Of a stretch of 60,599 bases of DNA, positions 44,767 through 54,674 are shown one piece after another. This DNA comes from Planifilum fimeticola (GTDB lineage Bacteria; Bacillota; Bacilli; Thermoactinomycetales; DSM-44946). The translations under genes were made by a program, and so were the position numbers. How positions within the stretch are numbered: the stretch's first letter is position 1; each line of letters begins with the position of its first letter. The notes beneath the pieces are model-generated. The model ran no database searches. It worked only from the letters and a program-made list of their open reading frames with translations, and was not told the DNA's origin. The DNA lies in NCBI RefSeq assembly GCF_003001905.1, contig NZ_PVNE01000024.1, positions 1 through 60,599 on the forward strand, written 5' to 3'.

Positions 44767-45351
44767 ATGCCTGGACCGAGTGCTTCTGCTTTTGTGGGTT
44801 TGAAGGACCTGTATTTTGCCTTGTTGACCAAGGATGACGCTACTGGTGTCACTTATGACACACCTCAAAAACTGGCTCCGGCTGTGACGGCGCGGGTTAC
44901 GCCGCAAGTGGAATCGGTGACGGATTATGCCGATGACGGCCCGACCGAAACCGCCAGTTCGCTCGGCGGGATCGAGGTGGAATTGGAGGTTTCGCAAATT
45001 CCGCTGGATAAACAAGCGGTGCTGTTGGGGCATACGTACCAGAACGGGTTGCTTGTTAGAAGTGCGGGTGATGTGGCGCCTTACGTTGCCCTTGGTTTTC
45101 GGAGCCAAAAGGCGGATGGCTCCTACTTGTATGTCTGGCTGTATAAGGGTAAGTTCCAACCAGTGGAGATTAATCTGGCTACTAAAGGGGAAAACGTCGA
45201 GTTCCAACACCCGACCATCCAAGGAACCTTTGTTAAACGGGATTTCGACGATCTCTGGATGATTTCAGGCGACTCTTCAGATGAAAGTTTTACTCTGGGT
45301 AGCACCTGGTTTGACGCTGTTGTTGAACCGGGAGGCGGCAGCGGTACTTGA
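44767..45351 (+). CDS. Major tail protein
   Basis: 194 residues. FVGLKDLYFALLTKDDATGV, KLAPAVTARVTPQVESVTDY, ADDGPTETASSLGGIEVELE and YVALGFRSQKADGSYLYVWL match phi13-type tail tube proteins. ATG 44767 after AAGGAGGAG. Stacked hexamers would form the tail tube around the tape measure. Confidence 0.9.
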   Translation: MPGPSASAFVGLKDLYFALLTKDDATGVTYDTPQKLAPAVTARVTPQVESVTDYADDGPTETASSLGGIEVELEVSQIPLDKQAVLLGHTYQNGLLVRSAGDVAPYVALGFRSQKADGSYLYVWLYKGKFQPVEINLATKGENVEFQHPTIQGTFVKRDFDDLWMISGDSSDESFTLGSTWFDAVVEPGGGSGT

Positions 45352-45404
45352 TAATAGGGCCGATTCTTCGGCCCTATTTCTTTTTTAAAATGGGGGGTTT
45401 TAAC

Positions 45405-45782
45405 ATGCTGAAAATCACGCTTCGGCTAAATGGGGAGACGAAAACCTACACGCAGGACTTTATTTCTGGGTACCTTTTTCGAAAAGCGCTCTTGATATCC
45501 GATAAGAGAGAGAAGTTCCTGAAAAAGGTCATGGATTCCGAGACAGGTGCGACTCTAGAAGAACAAGAGGAGCTGTTGGATGAGCTCTACCACTTTATCA
45601 CGGAAGTGTTTGGCAACCAGTTTACCGTTGAGGAATATGAACGGGGGACAGATGCACGGCGGGTAGTGGATCAATCTTGGGAGATTGTTTACCGGATTAT
45701 TAGCCAGGTTACGGGACCGCTTCAGGAGTTGAATGTGGGAAACCCTACCCAAAAAAAGAAACCTCACCGGAAAAAGTCCTGA
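45405..45782 (+). CDS. Tail assembly chaperone gpG-like (unshifted product)
   Basis: 125 residues from ATG 45405. LKITLRLNGETKTYTQDFIS, LFRKALLISDKREKFLKKVM and EEQEELLDELYHFITEVFG fit the gpG fold of long-tailed phages. It ends shortly after a run of lysine codons that holds the slippery sequence. Position between tube protein and tape measure is canonical. Confidence 0.88.
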   Translation: MLKITLRLNGETKTYTQDFISGYLFRKALLISDKREKFLKKVMDSETGATLEEQEELLDELYHFITEVFGNQFTVEEYERGTDARRVVDQSWEIVYRIISQVTGPLQELNVGNPTQKKKPHRKKS

Positions 45783-45934
45783 ATGAGCTGTATCTGAATC
45801 TCCTCCAATCTGGTTGGAAATTGCACGAAATTGACCAGATGGATATCGCCTTTTACATGCGATTGGTCGTTTATGAGCAGCGAAAGAAACATCAATCGAA
45901 AATGGCATACATCGATCAGCTGGGGATTTTTTAG
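45405..45934 (+). CDS. Tail assembly chaperone gpGT-like (-1 frameshift product)
   Basis: A slippage at CAAAAAAAG (45750-45758) would move ribosomes into the -1 frame, which stays open to TAG at 45932-45934. It adds about 50 residues (VLNELYLNLLQSGWKLHEID, IAFYMRLVVYEQRKKHQSKM, ending DQLGIF). The extension has no start codon or ribosome site of its own. It is the T domain that loads tube protein on the tape measure. Frame openness is seen; slippage is inferred from the family. Confidence 0.82.
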
Positions 45935-45951
45935 GGAAGGGGTGAACAAGT

Positions 45952-48900
45952 ATGGCCGAGGAAATCTTAGGGCGAATAAAAGGGGAAGTGGTACTGGATT
46001 CTCAAGGATTTAACCAGGCTGTTTCCCGAATCAACCAGCAACTGCGCCTGCTCAAAAGTGAATTTGATGCAAGCGCGGCCAAGGTGAAGGCGTTCGGAAA
46101 ATCCGAAGATCAGCTTAGACTCCAGTCTCAGCTGTTGGGTCGGCAGATTGATCTCCAAAAACAAAAAGTGTCCCTTTTGGCCCAAGCCCACCAACAGACG
46201 GTGGAGAAGCTGGGCGCGGAATCGAAACAAGCCCAAAGGCTTGAGACCCAATTGAACAAAGCCCGGGCTGCACTCATTAATATGCAAGCAGCGCACCAGC
46301 GATTGAACGGTCAATTGGGGTCTTCTTCTCAGCTTCATCAACGCCTCACCCATTCCCTGGACCAGCTGGATCAAAAAATGCGCCTGGCTCATTCAGAGTA
46401 CCAGGCAGCAGAAGCTAAAGCACGGGCGTTTGGAAATGCCAATGATCTCGCTCGGGTGAAAATCGGCAACCTGCAGCAACAAATCGAGCTTCAGAGGAAA
46501 AAAGTCAGTCTTCTATCACTGGCCTATAAGGATGCTGCTCGAAATTTGGGGCAGAATGCGCAAGCAACCCAAGAAGCTGCCATCCGGCTCAATGAAGCCC
46601 GCGCAACGCTCGCCAATTTGGAGGGTTCCCTCCGTCAATTGACCGGGCAGTTAAACCGGCAGGGGCCACTGTGGACCCGTTTTAGACAGAATTTATTTCA
46701 TGTGCGGGAACAGGCCATTGATACTGGAATTGCTTTAGGGGTGATGTCCGCTGCATTTTCAGTGGCTTTCGGATCGGCGGTATACAAAGCAGCAGATTTT
46801 GAGGCCCAACTGTCGAGTGTCAAAGCTGTCACTGGTGCTTCAGCGCAGGAAATGGAACGGTTCAAGCAATTAGCTTTGGAACTGGGAGCCGAAACCAAAT
46901 ACTCTGCAGCAGAAGCTGCACAAGGAATTGAGGAGCTAGCAAAAGCAGGGGTGAGCACAGCCAAGATCTTGGATGGTGGGTTGGCCGGAGCGCTCAACCT
47001 TGCTGCTGCAGGGGAAATCGACCTGGCTGAAGCGGCGCAGATCGCTTCCACAGTGTTGAACGCTTTTCGGAAGGACAATCTTTCGGTGGCTCAAGCAGCG
47101 GACATTTTGGCCGGAGCCGCCAATGCATCGGCAACGGATATCAAAGAGTTGAATTATGGTCTATCTCAAGTATCAGCAGTGGCATCAAGCGCGGGTCTTT
47201 CCTTCCGTGATACAGCTGCTGCTCTCGCTGTTTTTGCCCAGAACGGGCTCAAGGGATCCGACGCCGGAACTTCGCTGAAGACGATGCTGCTCAACCTAAC
47301 GCCGTCCTCCAAATCGGCGGCGAAGGAGATGAAGCGGCTCGGAATCATCACCGCTGACGGGAGAAACCAATTTTTCGATGCTCATGGCCGAGTGAAATCT
47401 TTTGCGGAGATAGCCGAAATTCTCCGGCGACAGCTCCGGAACTTGTCGGATGAACAGCGAAATCAAGCTTTGAAAACGATGTTTGGCACCGATGCGGTAC
47501 GGGCTGCAACAATCGCCTTCAAGGAAGGAGCATCGGGCGTAAAGCGAATGATCCGGGAAATGTCGAAGACCACAGCAATGGAAGTGGCACAAACCCGGAT
47601 GGATAACCTAAAAGGAACTGTCGAAGAGCTCAAAGGGGCTTTTGAAACATTCCAGATTCAAATGGGATCCGCCTTCCTCCCGATTTTGCGGAAAGCAGCT
47701 GAAGGTTTGAAGGGAGTAGTTGAATGGTTCAGTGATTTAAACCCGACTACCAAAGAGGCCATTGGAATTTTTGCCTCCGTAACAGCTGGAATGTTGGGGC
47801 TTGGTGCGGCTGTCGCTGGCATCATTGCGATTAGCAACCCATTTACGGCTGCAGTTGTTGGTGGAGCAGTCGCTTTGGGGACCTTCAGTGCGGGGGCTTA
47901 TAAGGCATCCAAAGACATGGAGCAAATGGAGAAGGATGCGATCCGCTTTGGTCGTGGTGTTTCAGAGGGGACGAAGCAGGCAGCCCGTGGGTTCTTGGAT
48001 CTCCGAGACCAAGCCCTTGTCAATTTGGCAAAACTCCGGACAGCGACTGGTGCAGAGGCCCAAAAAATCGTGGATGAAACCGTGGCCATTTTCTCTCAAA
48101 TGGGAGATAAGATTACGGCGGAATTGAATCAAGACAAGATCAATATTCAAAAGGCAGCCGCATCTTTGCTGGAACAAGTCCCCAAAGCGTTAGAACCCGC
48201 CGTTGAAGGAGTAACAGACACGGCGATTAAGGCTATTGATTCTCAAATTAAGCGGATCCAAGAAGCCAATAAGATTATCCGGGAGGGCCTGGTAGAGTTT
48301 GGCGGCGATGTATCAAAGATGCCCAAGGAGTTTGCCGAAGCATATAACCAGGCTTTGAAGGATGTGGATCAAGGGGCACAGACATTTGTTAAACGCGTTG
48401 GCGATTTGAATAATTTCATGGAAACGATCCAGGCCAATCAAGGAAAGATTACCGCCGAAGGGGCTCAGAAATGGGTTAAAGAAATTGAAGGAGCATATCA
48501 AAAAGCGATTAAAGCTGCCGAAAAATGGGCTAAAAACCAAAGGAAAACTTGGGAAGAAGCATTCGCCAACGGTCAGATCACCAAAGAACAGTATGACATG
48601 ATCCTCAAAATCGTGGAGGCTGGAGAACAAGATCTCATTGCTACAGCCAAGTCAAAACGCGCAGAAGCACTTAAAACGCTACAGGATAGTCTGTCTGAAG
48701 AAGCTTATCTCTATGATGTTCATACTGGTAAGATCATCAAGAGCCAAAGTCAACTCATTGGTGATATAGAATCTTTAAACAAACAACGCGGGAAGAAAAT
48801 TTGGGATGCATTTTTTGAAGAGGGAATCGAGAGCAGCGAAAAGACCCAAAACGAATTGAAGTCAAGGATGGAAAAGCTGATCAAAGAATATGGAGATATT

Positions 48901-50298
48901 GGGGCGCAATCCGTCGAAGGGTTTGCTGCGACAATCCGAAAAGGCGGGAAAAAAGCCCGCATCGCTGCTGAATTTCTGGCCGTCGAAACCCGAGATGGAT
49001 TTAAGATCGACCTTGGACCGGAAGGGTTAATTTCCATCAACTCCTTTATTAAGGGGTTACAATCCGGCCAATATACCGCCCGGGATGTTGCCATTGCCCA
49101 CATGAACCAACTTCGGAATGTCTACGGAGCAGGCCGATTCACTCCGGAAGGAATCAAGGCGATCGAATCCTTTGTAGAGGGGCTTCGATCGAAGGACCCG
49201 GCAGAAATTGCTGACAAAATCGGTTTAGATCTCAAATCAAAGATGAAAATCGATCTGGGGCGATACGGGCAAATGACTGCTCAATCCTTTGCAGAGGGAC
49301 TTTCTAATGGGACGTTGGGTTTTGATGCTGTGTATGCCTATTTTCGTACCCAGATCAAAAACGGGATGAAAGTGGATCTTTCTGCTGAAGGAAAACAAAA
49401 CATCCAAACTCTCCGATTCGGAATGCAGACCGGGGCCATTGATGTAGTTGAGGCGGCAGCTGATTTGGGATTAGACATTAAAAGCAAGGCTAAGGTGGAT
49501 CTGGGGGCCGAAGGGCAATTCACCGTTAAAACACTGTTACAAGGTTTATCATCCGGCAAAATCAGTGTTGAGCAGTTTGCTAAAGGTGTCCAGTTTTTAT
49601 TGAAAAATGGGGCAAAGACGAATCTGACTCCCGAAGGGAAAGCCGCTGGAACCTCTATGGCAAAAGGACTGAATGCCAGCAAACCGAATGTTATAAAAGC
49701 TGCTGGCGAACTTAAGGGAACAACGACGAAAACGCTGGCGAGTGCTACAGACGGTGGCGGTGGAAGGAAGGTAGGAAGTGAGTTCCAAAGAGGAATCGCC
49801 AGCAAGAAAGCAGGTGCTGCGAAAGCTGCTTCGTCTGTGGCCAGCGGAGCGAAAAGTAATCTGAAAGTCAGCGGGGTGCATGGACTGGGGGCGAGTGTTT
49901 CCACTGGATTTGCGGCAGGGATCCTGAGCGGGAAGTACGGCGTCATTGATGCGGCCAAGCAGATCGCACGGGCCGCCATGAACGCCATTAAGAGAGCTCT
50001 GGATAGTAGATCACCATCCCGCGAGATGATGAAGATAGGGGTTTTTGCAGCCCAAGGATATGAAGAGGGCATGAGAAAACGTCTGCCTCACGTCCAACGG
50101 GTTGCGGAAATGCTTTCCCAAACAACTCTCAATCAACTTCAAACAAGAACTTCGACGCAGACTTCACAAATGACGGCTAACACTAGCCGACCCGTTATCA
50201 ATAGAATCTACAACATTACTGTTAACGGAGCCGCTAATCCGGTAGGAACGCAGAGAGAAGTAATTCGAGCGATACAAAATCTTGAAAGGTTGGCTTAG
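45952..50298 (+). CDS. Tail tape measure protein
   Basis: 1448 residues. Residues 1-240 are two related coiled-coil stretches (EFDASAAKVKAFGKSEDQLR; EYQAAEAKARAFGNANDLAR). Residues about 260-530 are the TP901-type core (SVKAVTGASAQEMERFKQLA, LGAETKYSAAEAAQGIEELA, SAGLSFRDTAAALAVFAQNG). Hydrophobic helices follow near 600-640. Residues about 1015-1245 hold six ~40-residue repeats, and the end has RALDSRSPSREMMKIGVFAA. At roughly 1.5 A per residue the tail would be a little over 200 nm. Confidence 0.95.
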   Translation: MAEEILGRIKGEVVLDSQGFNQAVSRINQQLRLLKSEFDASAAKVKAFGKSEDQLRLQSQLLGRQIDLQKQKVSLLAQAHQQTVEKLGAESKQAQRLETQLNKARAALINMQAAHQRLNGQLGSSSQLHQRLTHSLDQLDQKMRLAHSEYQAAEAKARAFGNANDLARVKIGNLQQQIELQRKKVSLLSLAYKDAARNLGQNAQATQEAAIRLNEARATLANLEGSLRQLTGQLNRQGPLWTRFRQNLFHVREQAIDTGIALGVMSAAFSVAFGSAVYKAADFEAQLSSVKAVTGASAQEMERFKQLALELGAETKYSAAEAAQGIEELAKAGVSTAKILDGGLAGALNLAAAGEIDLAEAAQIASTVLNAFRKDNLSVAQAADILAGAANASATDIKELNYGLSQVSAVASSAGLSFRDTAAALAVFAQNGLKGSDAGTSLKTMLLNLTPSSKSAAKEMKRLGIITADGRNQFFDAHGRVKSFAEIAEILRRQLRNLSDEQRNQALKTMFGTDAVRAATIAFKEGASGVKRMIREMSKTTAMEVAQTRMDNLKGTVEELKGAFETFQIQMGSAFLPILRKAAEGLKGVVEWFSDLNPTTKEAIGIFASVTAGMLGLGAAVAGIIAISNPFTAAVVGGAVALGTFSAGAYKASKDMEQMEKDAIRFGRGVSEGTKQAARGFLDLRDQALVNLAKLRTATGAEAQKIVDETVAIFSQMGDKITAELNQDKINIQKAAASLLEQVPKALEPAVEGVTDTAIKAIDSQIKRIQEANKIIREGLVEFGGDVSKMPKEFAEAYNQALKDVDQGAQTFVKRVGDLNNFMETIQANQGKITAEGAQKWVKEIEGAYQKAIKAAEKWAKNQRKTWEEAFANGQITKEQYDMILKIVEAGEQDLIATAKSKRAEALKTLQDSLSEEAYLYDVHTGKIIKSQSQLIGDIESLNKQRGKKIWDAFFEEGIESSEKTQNELKSRMEKLIKEYGDIGAQSVEGFAATIRKGGKKARIAAEFLAVETRDGFKIDLGPEGLISINSFIKGLQSGQYTARDVAIAHMNQLRNVYGAGRFTPEGIKAIESFVEGLRSKDPAEIADKIGLDLKSKMKIDLGRYGQMTAQSFAEGLSNGTLGFDAVYAYFRTQIKNGMKVDLSAEGKQNIQTLRFGMQTGAIDVVEAAADLGLDIKSKAKVDLGAEGQFTVKTLLQGLSSGKISVEQFAKGVQFLLKNGAKTNLTPEGKAAGTSMAKGLNASKPNVIKAAGELKGTTTKTLASATDGGGGRKVGSEFQRGIASKKAGAAKAASSVASGAKSNLKVSGVHGLGASVSTGFAAGILSGKYGVIDAAKQIARAAMNAIKRALDSRSPSREMMKIGVFAAQGYEEGMRKRLPHVQRVAEMLSQTTLNQLQTRTSTQTSQMTANTSRPVINRIYNITVNGAANPVGTQREVIRAIQNLERLA

Positions 50299-50302
50299 AT
50301 GG

Positions 50303-50324
50303 AAAGGGGCCTAAGGCCCCTTTT
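50303..50324 (+). terminator. Stem-loop with T-run after the tape measure gene
   Basis: AAGGGGCC / GGCCCCTT with a 3-nt loop then TT. Short T-run, so it may only weaken transcription into the distal tail genes. Confidence 0.6.
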
Positions 50325-50361
50325 CCTGCAGGTTTTCTATTGCATGACGGGAGGTGAGACT

Positions 50362-53340
50362 ATGACAACTACCACCAAAAAGTTAGGGTTTGAAAATTTG
50401 CTTGCCTATTCTTCGATGTCGAGAGACACCGACGGTGACGGTTTGGCGGACGGTTTCATAAGAGCGACGGATGCAACCGCCGTTGCCGAATGGTTCTTTG
50501 ATGAGGGGGAAAAGGCACAGGTTATAAACGTACTTTCAAGCAACGCCTCCCAATTCAGCAGCCCGGGAGTTGAAAGTAGCGAATATATCCCGGTTGTCCC
50601 GAACCAATCTTATACCGCTTCGTGCGAAGTAAAGGGGGAGGGACAGATAGATACTAATAATGGCCCGCGTATTTTGATTCGGTGGTACGACCAAAACAAG
50701 CAGTATATCTCTGGTTCAGGAACATCACCGTCGGCATACAACACGACGGGATGGAAGCGGGTTTCGATTACCTTGACTGCTCCAAGCAATGCTTATTTCG
50801 CCAGAGTGAAACCTGATTTTCGGGCAACTCCTGGCATGACCGGAGGCACTGGATGGTATCGAAATGTACAACTTCAAGAGGGAAACACAGTTACTGATTA
50901 TGAGGAGACCGACTTTTTTTCCGTCGTAAATGTAGCACCAACATACTCTAAAGGATGGTTCAAAGATACCACCTATAAAGAAACAGGGGTTTATGGATAT
51001 ACTTCAGAAACAGTGGCTGCGGGTTCTGCTACGTGGTCCGGCGCACAAATCAAATATACCGTTCCGGTTAACGCCAAAAACATCACCATTAAACTGTGGG
51101 TGGATGCGTCTCGAGCCCACCCAACAGATCAGCTAAGAGTTTACGTCAACGGAAACGTAGTAATAACCGTCAACGGCGGGACCGCAGCGGCAGTTTACAC
51201 TGCATCTGATGCAACTTCCTCCGTCATTCGTCGAGGATATCAAACGATCACTCTCCAGCATTATCGCACCACTTCGACCAACGGCCAGAGCATTACCGTT
51301 GATGATTTTGAAGTAACTTGGGAAGAGGAGACAAATCCCGCTACTATTGAACTGCCGACGGCAGGGGTTGTCAAATATTTGGATTTTGAAACCTCCGAAA
51401 TGGACCCTTTCTTCACTGTGATCGATAAAGCAGCCGGGTTCTCATATGGATTCAAAGTAACGGAGCGAAAAAGTAAATCCGGCTACTACTCTTACGGTGT
51501 TGAGGACGTGGACGCAGACGGATCTGGCATTGATGAAGCGGGTCGGGCTCCAACCATTCCCGACAGTGCGAGTGCTGCGGCAGCCATCAGGTTTAAAGTA
51601 CCTATCACCGCCATCAATCCAAAGCTGAAATTCAGTGCTCTTCACGATGCCACTCCCAATGGAGATGTGGGAGAGTTTACCCTTAATGGCGAGACGATCT
51701 GGCAAGGAATAGCGGGACCGAGTCAGGGATGGGAGACAGTAGAATTAGATCTAACTCCTGGTGTAGAATATGAACTCCTGTTAAAATACACCAAAGATGA
51801 CAGCGGGGGGTACTCCTACACTGATTCTGTATACCTGGATGATCTAATTGTTTATTACGACATCCCGAGCAAATCACTGCTGTACGTGGCCACCGCTCCA
51901 ACGACCGAGATCAAAACGACCACCAATAACTTTAGAGTGACGGAAACCTTCGAGAGTTCCACCATCAACAAATTCTTCACAGTAAACAACCCATCCAAGC
52001 TCAAAAGCGGTGGTGGCAAATCCGAGTACCCCGAGGCGGGCTGGGTACGCACGACCAAAATCGCCTACCAGGGAAGCTACAGCTTCCGGGCGCAGCGTGA
52101 GAAGACCAAGAATGAAGAGGACGCGGCGGTCGATTTCATCATCAAGGTACCGAACGGTGTGAAGAACGCTAAGGTCGAGTGGTGGAATTTCGTTGAGTTG
52201 GAGCGCGGCAAGTCCAAAGACAAGTCCACAGGGTATCTTCGCCTGTACGAGGAATACCGAATTTGGGTGAACTATTCAATCTGGAAGGAGTTCGACTGGT
52301 GCGATATCGATTTGACTACATCAAAAAAAGTCAGCTCCAAATGGGCTTGTCCGTGGGGTAGGTGGTGGAAGGAAACGCTGAATTTAACACCAGGCCAAAC
52401 TTACACCCTCACTTTTGAACTCCAGCGGGATGCAGGAGATTCTAGTCCTATACACGGACGGGATTTGTGTACGATTGACAACCTGACGGTGAGCTGGACG
52501 GAAACACCGGGGGATGTAGTTACCATTCCGCCCCAACCGTTGATTATCTTTGATAACCGGGATGGATATAAATATTTGGGTGATAGAAGCGGGGCTGAGA
52601 TGGCTCCGCTTTCTTTTGCAGAATATCGGGTTTTTGGTGCTCCAGGTTCGGTTCATCAATTTACTACTAAAGATCCCAGACCAATCGATTTTCTTATCCA
52701 AATTAACGGAGCAAATCGAAACGAGATCCGACAAAAGGTTAGAGAGTTGACTGCCAAGCTTGCAGACAAACCGCTGGTTCTTGTCGAGGTGCAACCGGAA
52801 GGTGAAGCCAGGTATATCAATTGTCGTTTGGCTGACATCATCGGAAAAGAAGGCAAGGGGGAGCAAGGTCCTAGTTGGAAAAAAGTTGTCCTTTCCTTCC
52901 GGGCGTTCGATCCTTTCTGGTATGGCGAGAGGATCGTGGTGGATGGAGCTGGTCCAGAAAATGCCGGGTATTTTCCTACTGAGGTCATGGTAAAAAATCC
53001 TGGAGACGCCGAAGCATGGCCGATTTTCAAATTGTATGGGCCGATAACGAACCCGCAGGTCCAACTGGTAGACCCGAACAACGACCTGAACATCTATGCC
53101 GAGTTCAAGCTAACCGGATTCACGATCCCGGCTGGCCGCTACGTCGTGGTGGACACTAGGCCCGGAAGGAAAACCATCATTTTCGACGACGGCCAAAACC
53201 TCTATCAGTTTTTGGACCCATCGATAAACCAACTGTTCTCCATTCCTCCCGGCGAATATGTAGTCGATCTGGATGGAGGCAGCACCGACGCCAACACCAA
53301 AATCGTGGTGGAGTTTCAACCGCCGTATTGGGGGGTGTAG
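50362..53340 (+). CDS. Distal tail protein with N-terminal binding modules
   Basis: 992 residues. The C-terminal ~260 residues (NRDGYKYLGDRSGAEMAPLS, KVRELTAKLADKPLVLVEV, KVVLSFRAFDPFWYGERIVV, FEFQPPYWGV-like end) are a siphovirus Dit domain. Ahead of it lie about four beta-sandwich modules (residues ~10-700), each ending in a similar strand: WYRNVQLQEGNTVTDYEE, VDDFEVTWEEE, LDDLIVYYD and IDNLTVSWTE. They resemble carbohydrate-binding or jelly-roll domains, with a calcium-loop-like DTDGDGLADGF near the start. ATG 50362 after GGGAGGTGAG. Confidence 0.8.
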   Translation: MTTTTKKLGFENLLAYSSMSRDTDGDGLADGFIRATDATAVAEWFFDEGEKAQVINVLSSNASQFSSPGVESSEYIPVVPNQSYTASCEVKGEGQIDTNNGPRILIRWYDQNKQYISGSGTSPSAYNTTGWKRVSITLTAPSNAYFARVKPDFRATPGMTGGTGWYRNVQLQEGNTVTDYEETDFFSVVNVAPTYSKGWFKDTTYKETGVYGYTSETVAAGSATWSGAQIKYTVPVNAKNITIKLWVDASRAHPTDQLRVYVNGNVVITVNGGTAAAVYTASDATSSVIRRGYQTITLQHYRTTSTNGQSITVDDFEVTWEEETNPATIELPTAGVVKYLDFETSEMDPFFTVIDKAAGFSYGFKVTERKSKSGYYSYGVEDVDADGSGIDEAGRAPTIPDSASAAAAIRFKVPITAINPKLKFSALHDATPNGDVGEFTLNGETIWQGIAGPSQGWETVELDLTPGVEYELLLKYTKDDSGGYSYTDSVYLDDLIVYYDIPSKSLLYVATAPTTEIKTTTNNFRVTETFESSTINKFFTVNNPSKLKSGGGKSEYPEAGWVRTTKIAYQGSYSFRAQREKTKNEEDAAVDFIIKVPNGVKNAKVEWWNFVELERGKSKDKSTGYLRLYEEYRIWVNYSIWKEFDWCDIDLTTSKKVSSKWACPWGRWWKETLNLTPGQTYTLTFELQRDAGDSSPIHGRDLCTIDNLTVSWTETPGDVVTIPPQPLIIFDNRDGYKYLGDRSGAEMAPLSFAEYRVFGAPGSVHQFTTKDPRPIDFLIQINGANRNEIRQKVRELTAKLADKPLVLVEVQPEGEARYINCRLADIIGKEGKGEQGPSWKKVVLSFRAFDPFWYGERIVVDGAGPENAGYFPTEVMVKNPGDAEAWPIFKLYGPITNPQVQLVDPNNDLNIYAEFKLTGFTIPAGRYVVVDTRPGRKTIIFDDGQNLYQFLDPSINQLFSIPPGEYVVDLDGGSTDANTKIVVEFQPPYWGV

Positions 53341-53343
53341 AAA

Positions 53344-54669
53344 GTGGCCGTAGCCGTAGCGATGCCGGACCGGGCCGCTGATTATCGAATTCGCGTCCGG
53401 AATAAAGACCTCCAATTCATCGGCGAGGTTCCACATTGGAAAAGCCTGCAAATCAATCTGTACTTTAATGAGGTAAGCAAGTGGAAAATGGAACTCGATC
53501 TAAACAGCGAAGGAGCCAAACACTTTCTTAAAATCGCCGCCGATCCCCAAAATGGTGGGAAAGGCGGCGTTTACATTGAAAGGAATGGCTACTTTTTGCT
53601 GAGCGGCCCTATGACGGAGATCACCGAGATAGTCTCCGACGATGAGGGGGAGAAGCTGATCGTCTCTGGATCATGCGATCTCCAATGGATCGCTGACCAT
53701 CTGGCCCTGCCTCACCCGAAATATATGACAAGCCCTTACATGACAACGGACGGGACAGCGAATGGCGGACACACAGACTATTTTCCGAACCTGTCCGACA
53801 CCACAACGACCGCCAAAGCTTCCACCCATATCCACACTTTTGTATGGGATAACATCGGAGAAGGGCAAGAACAATCATCCCGCCGGCTGTCATTCCTGAC
53901 TACCCGCGATAACTTGGTCGGGTATACGATTCCCAATAAGGAGCGGAGCGCTGGCAGGGGAGAAAACCTGTTTGAGCTATGTAAGGGAATAGCCGATTAC
54001 TCCGATTACAAGGGCTATCCCATTAGGATGGCGGCTTATCAATACCAAAGCGGAACCAACCCGGACGGTAGTCCGGCATACAAAATTCGGTTTGAATGCC
54101 TCACATCCCAAGCCAAGCCGAATGCGATCATGTCGCCTGATTTGGGGACGATTACAGCATATACCTACACCAGGCAGCGCCCTGAGGCCAACCAAATTCT
54201 CATGGGCGGATCCGGCCAGGGGAAAAGCCGACGGTTTGCTTATTCCGGAGATACAGCAAGCAAAAATCTTCACGGTGTGATCGAATCCTTCGAGGAATAT
54301 ACTGGCCACATCAACGATTCCCAGAACTCTCGATGGAATGAGGAAAAAGAGACCCTGAATCGAGAAATTGGGGCGATACTTGCGGAAAAAGCAGAGAAAA
54401 CCATTTTCTCTTTTCAGTTCCAGGAAACGCCGACGGTTCAGTATGGACGGGACTTCCAAATTGGCGACATAGTACCAGTCAGGTTAAAGCACCAGTCCAC
54501 CACGGATGTGGTCCGAGCCGTTTCCTTCGATGTTTCTGATAATCAGGAGCGAATCGAAGTGGTGGTGGGCAAGCAGTCAGCCATCAGCAAGGGACTTCGT
54601 CTGTTTGACGATGTGAAGAACCTGAAATACCGGTATAACGGATTGACAAAAAGAACAAACGGGGAGTGA
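53344..54669 (+). CDS. Tail hub protein, ReqiPepy6 Gp37-like
   Basis: 441 residues from GTG 53344, 3 bp after the distal tail gene. RIRVRNKDLQFIGEVPHWKS, NGYFLLSGPMTEITEIVSDD, NLFELCKGIADYSDYKGYPI and FSFQFQETPTVQYGRDFQIG, DIVPVRLKH match the Gp37-like family, which forms the baseplate hub at the tail tip. No separate fibre or BppU-type gene follows. Confidence 0.88.
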   Translation: MAVAVAMPDRAADYRIRVRNKDLQFIGEVPHWKSLQINLYFNEVSKWKMELDLNSEGAKHFLKIAADPQNGGKGGVYIERNGYFLLSGPMTEITEIVSDDEGEKLIVSGSCDLQWIADHLALPHPKYMTSPYMTTDGTANGGHTDYFPNLSDTTTTAKASTHIHTFVWDNIGEGQEQSSRRLSFLTTRDNLVGYTIPNKERSAGRGENLFELCKGIADYSDYKGYPIRMAAYQYQSGTNPDGSPAYKIRFECLTSQAKPNAIMSPDLGTITAYTYTRQRPEANQILMGGSGQGKSRRFAYSGDTASKNLHGVIESFEEYTGHINDSQNSRWNEEKETLNREIGAILAEKAEKTIFSFQFQETPTVQYGRDFQIGDIVPVRLKHQSTTDVVRAVSFDVSDNQERIEVVVGKQSAISKGLRLFDDVKNLKYRYNGLTKRTNGE

Positions 54670-54674
54670 GTTTC

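Noticed and set aside
47801-48127. Alternative plus-strand frame inside the tape measure gene
   Set aside because: Shadow frame with Trp/Arg/Ser-rich composition inside a confidently assigned gene.
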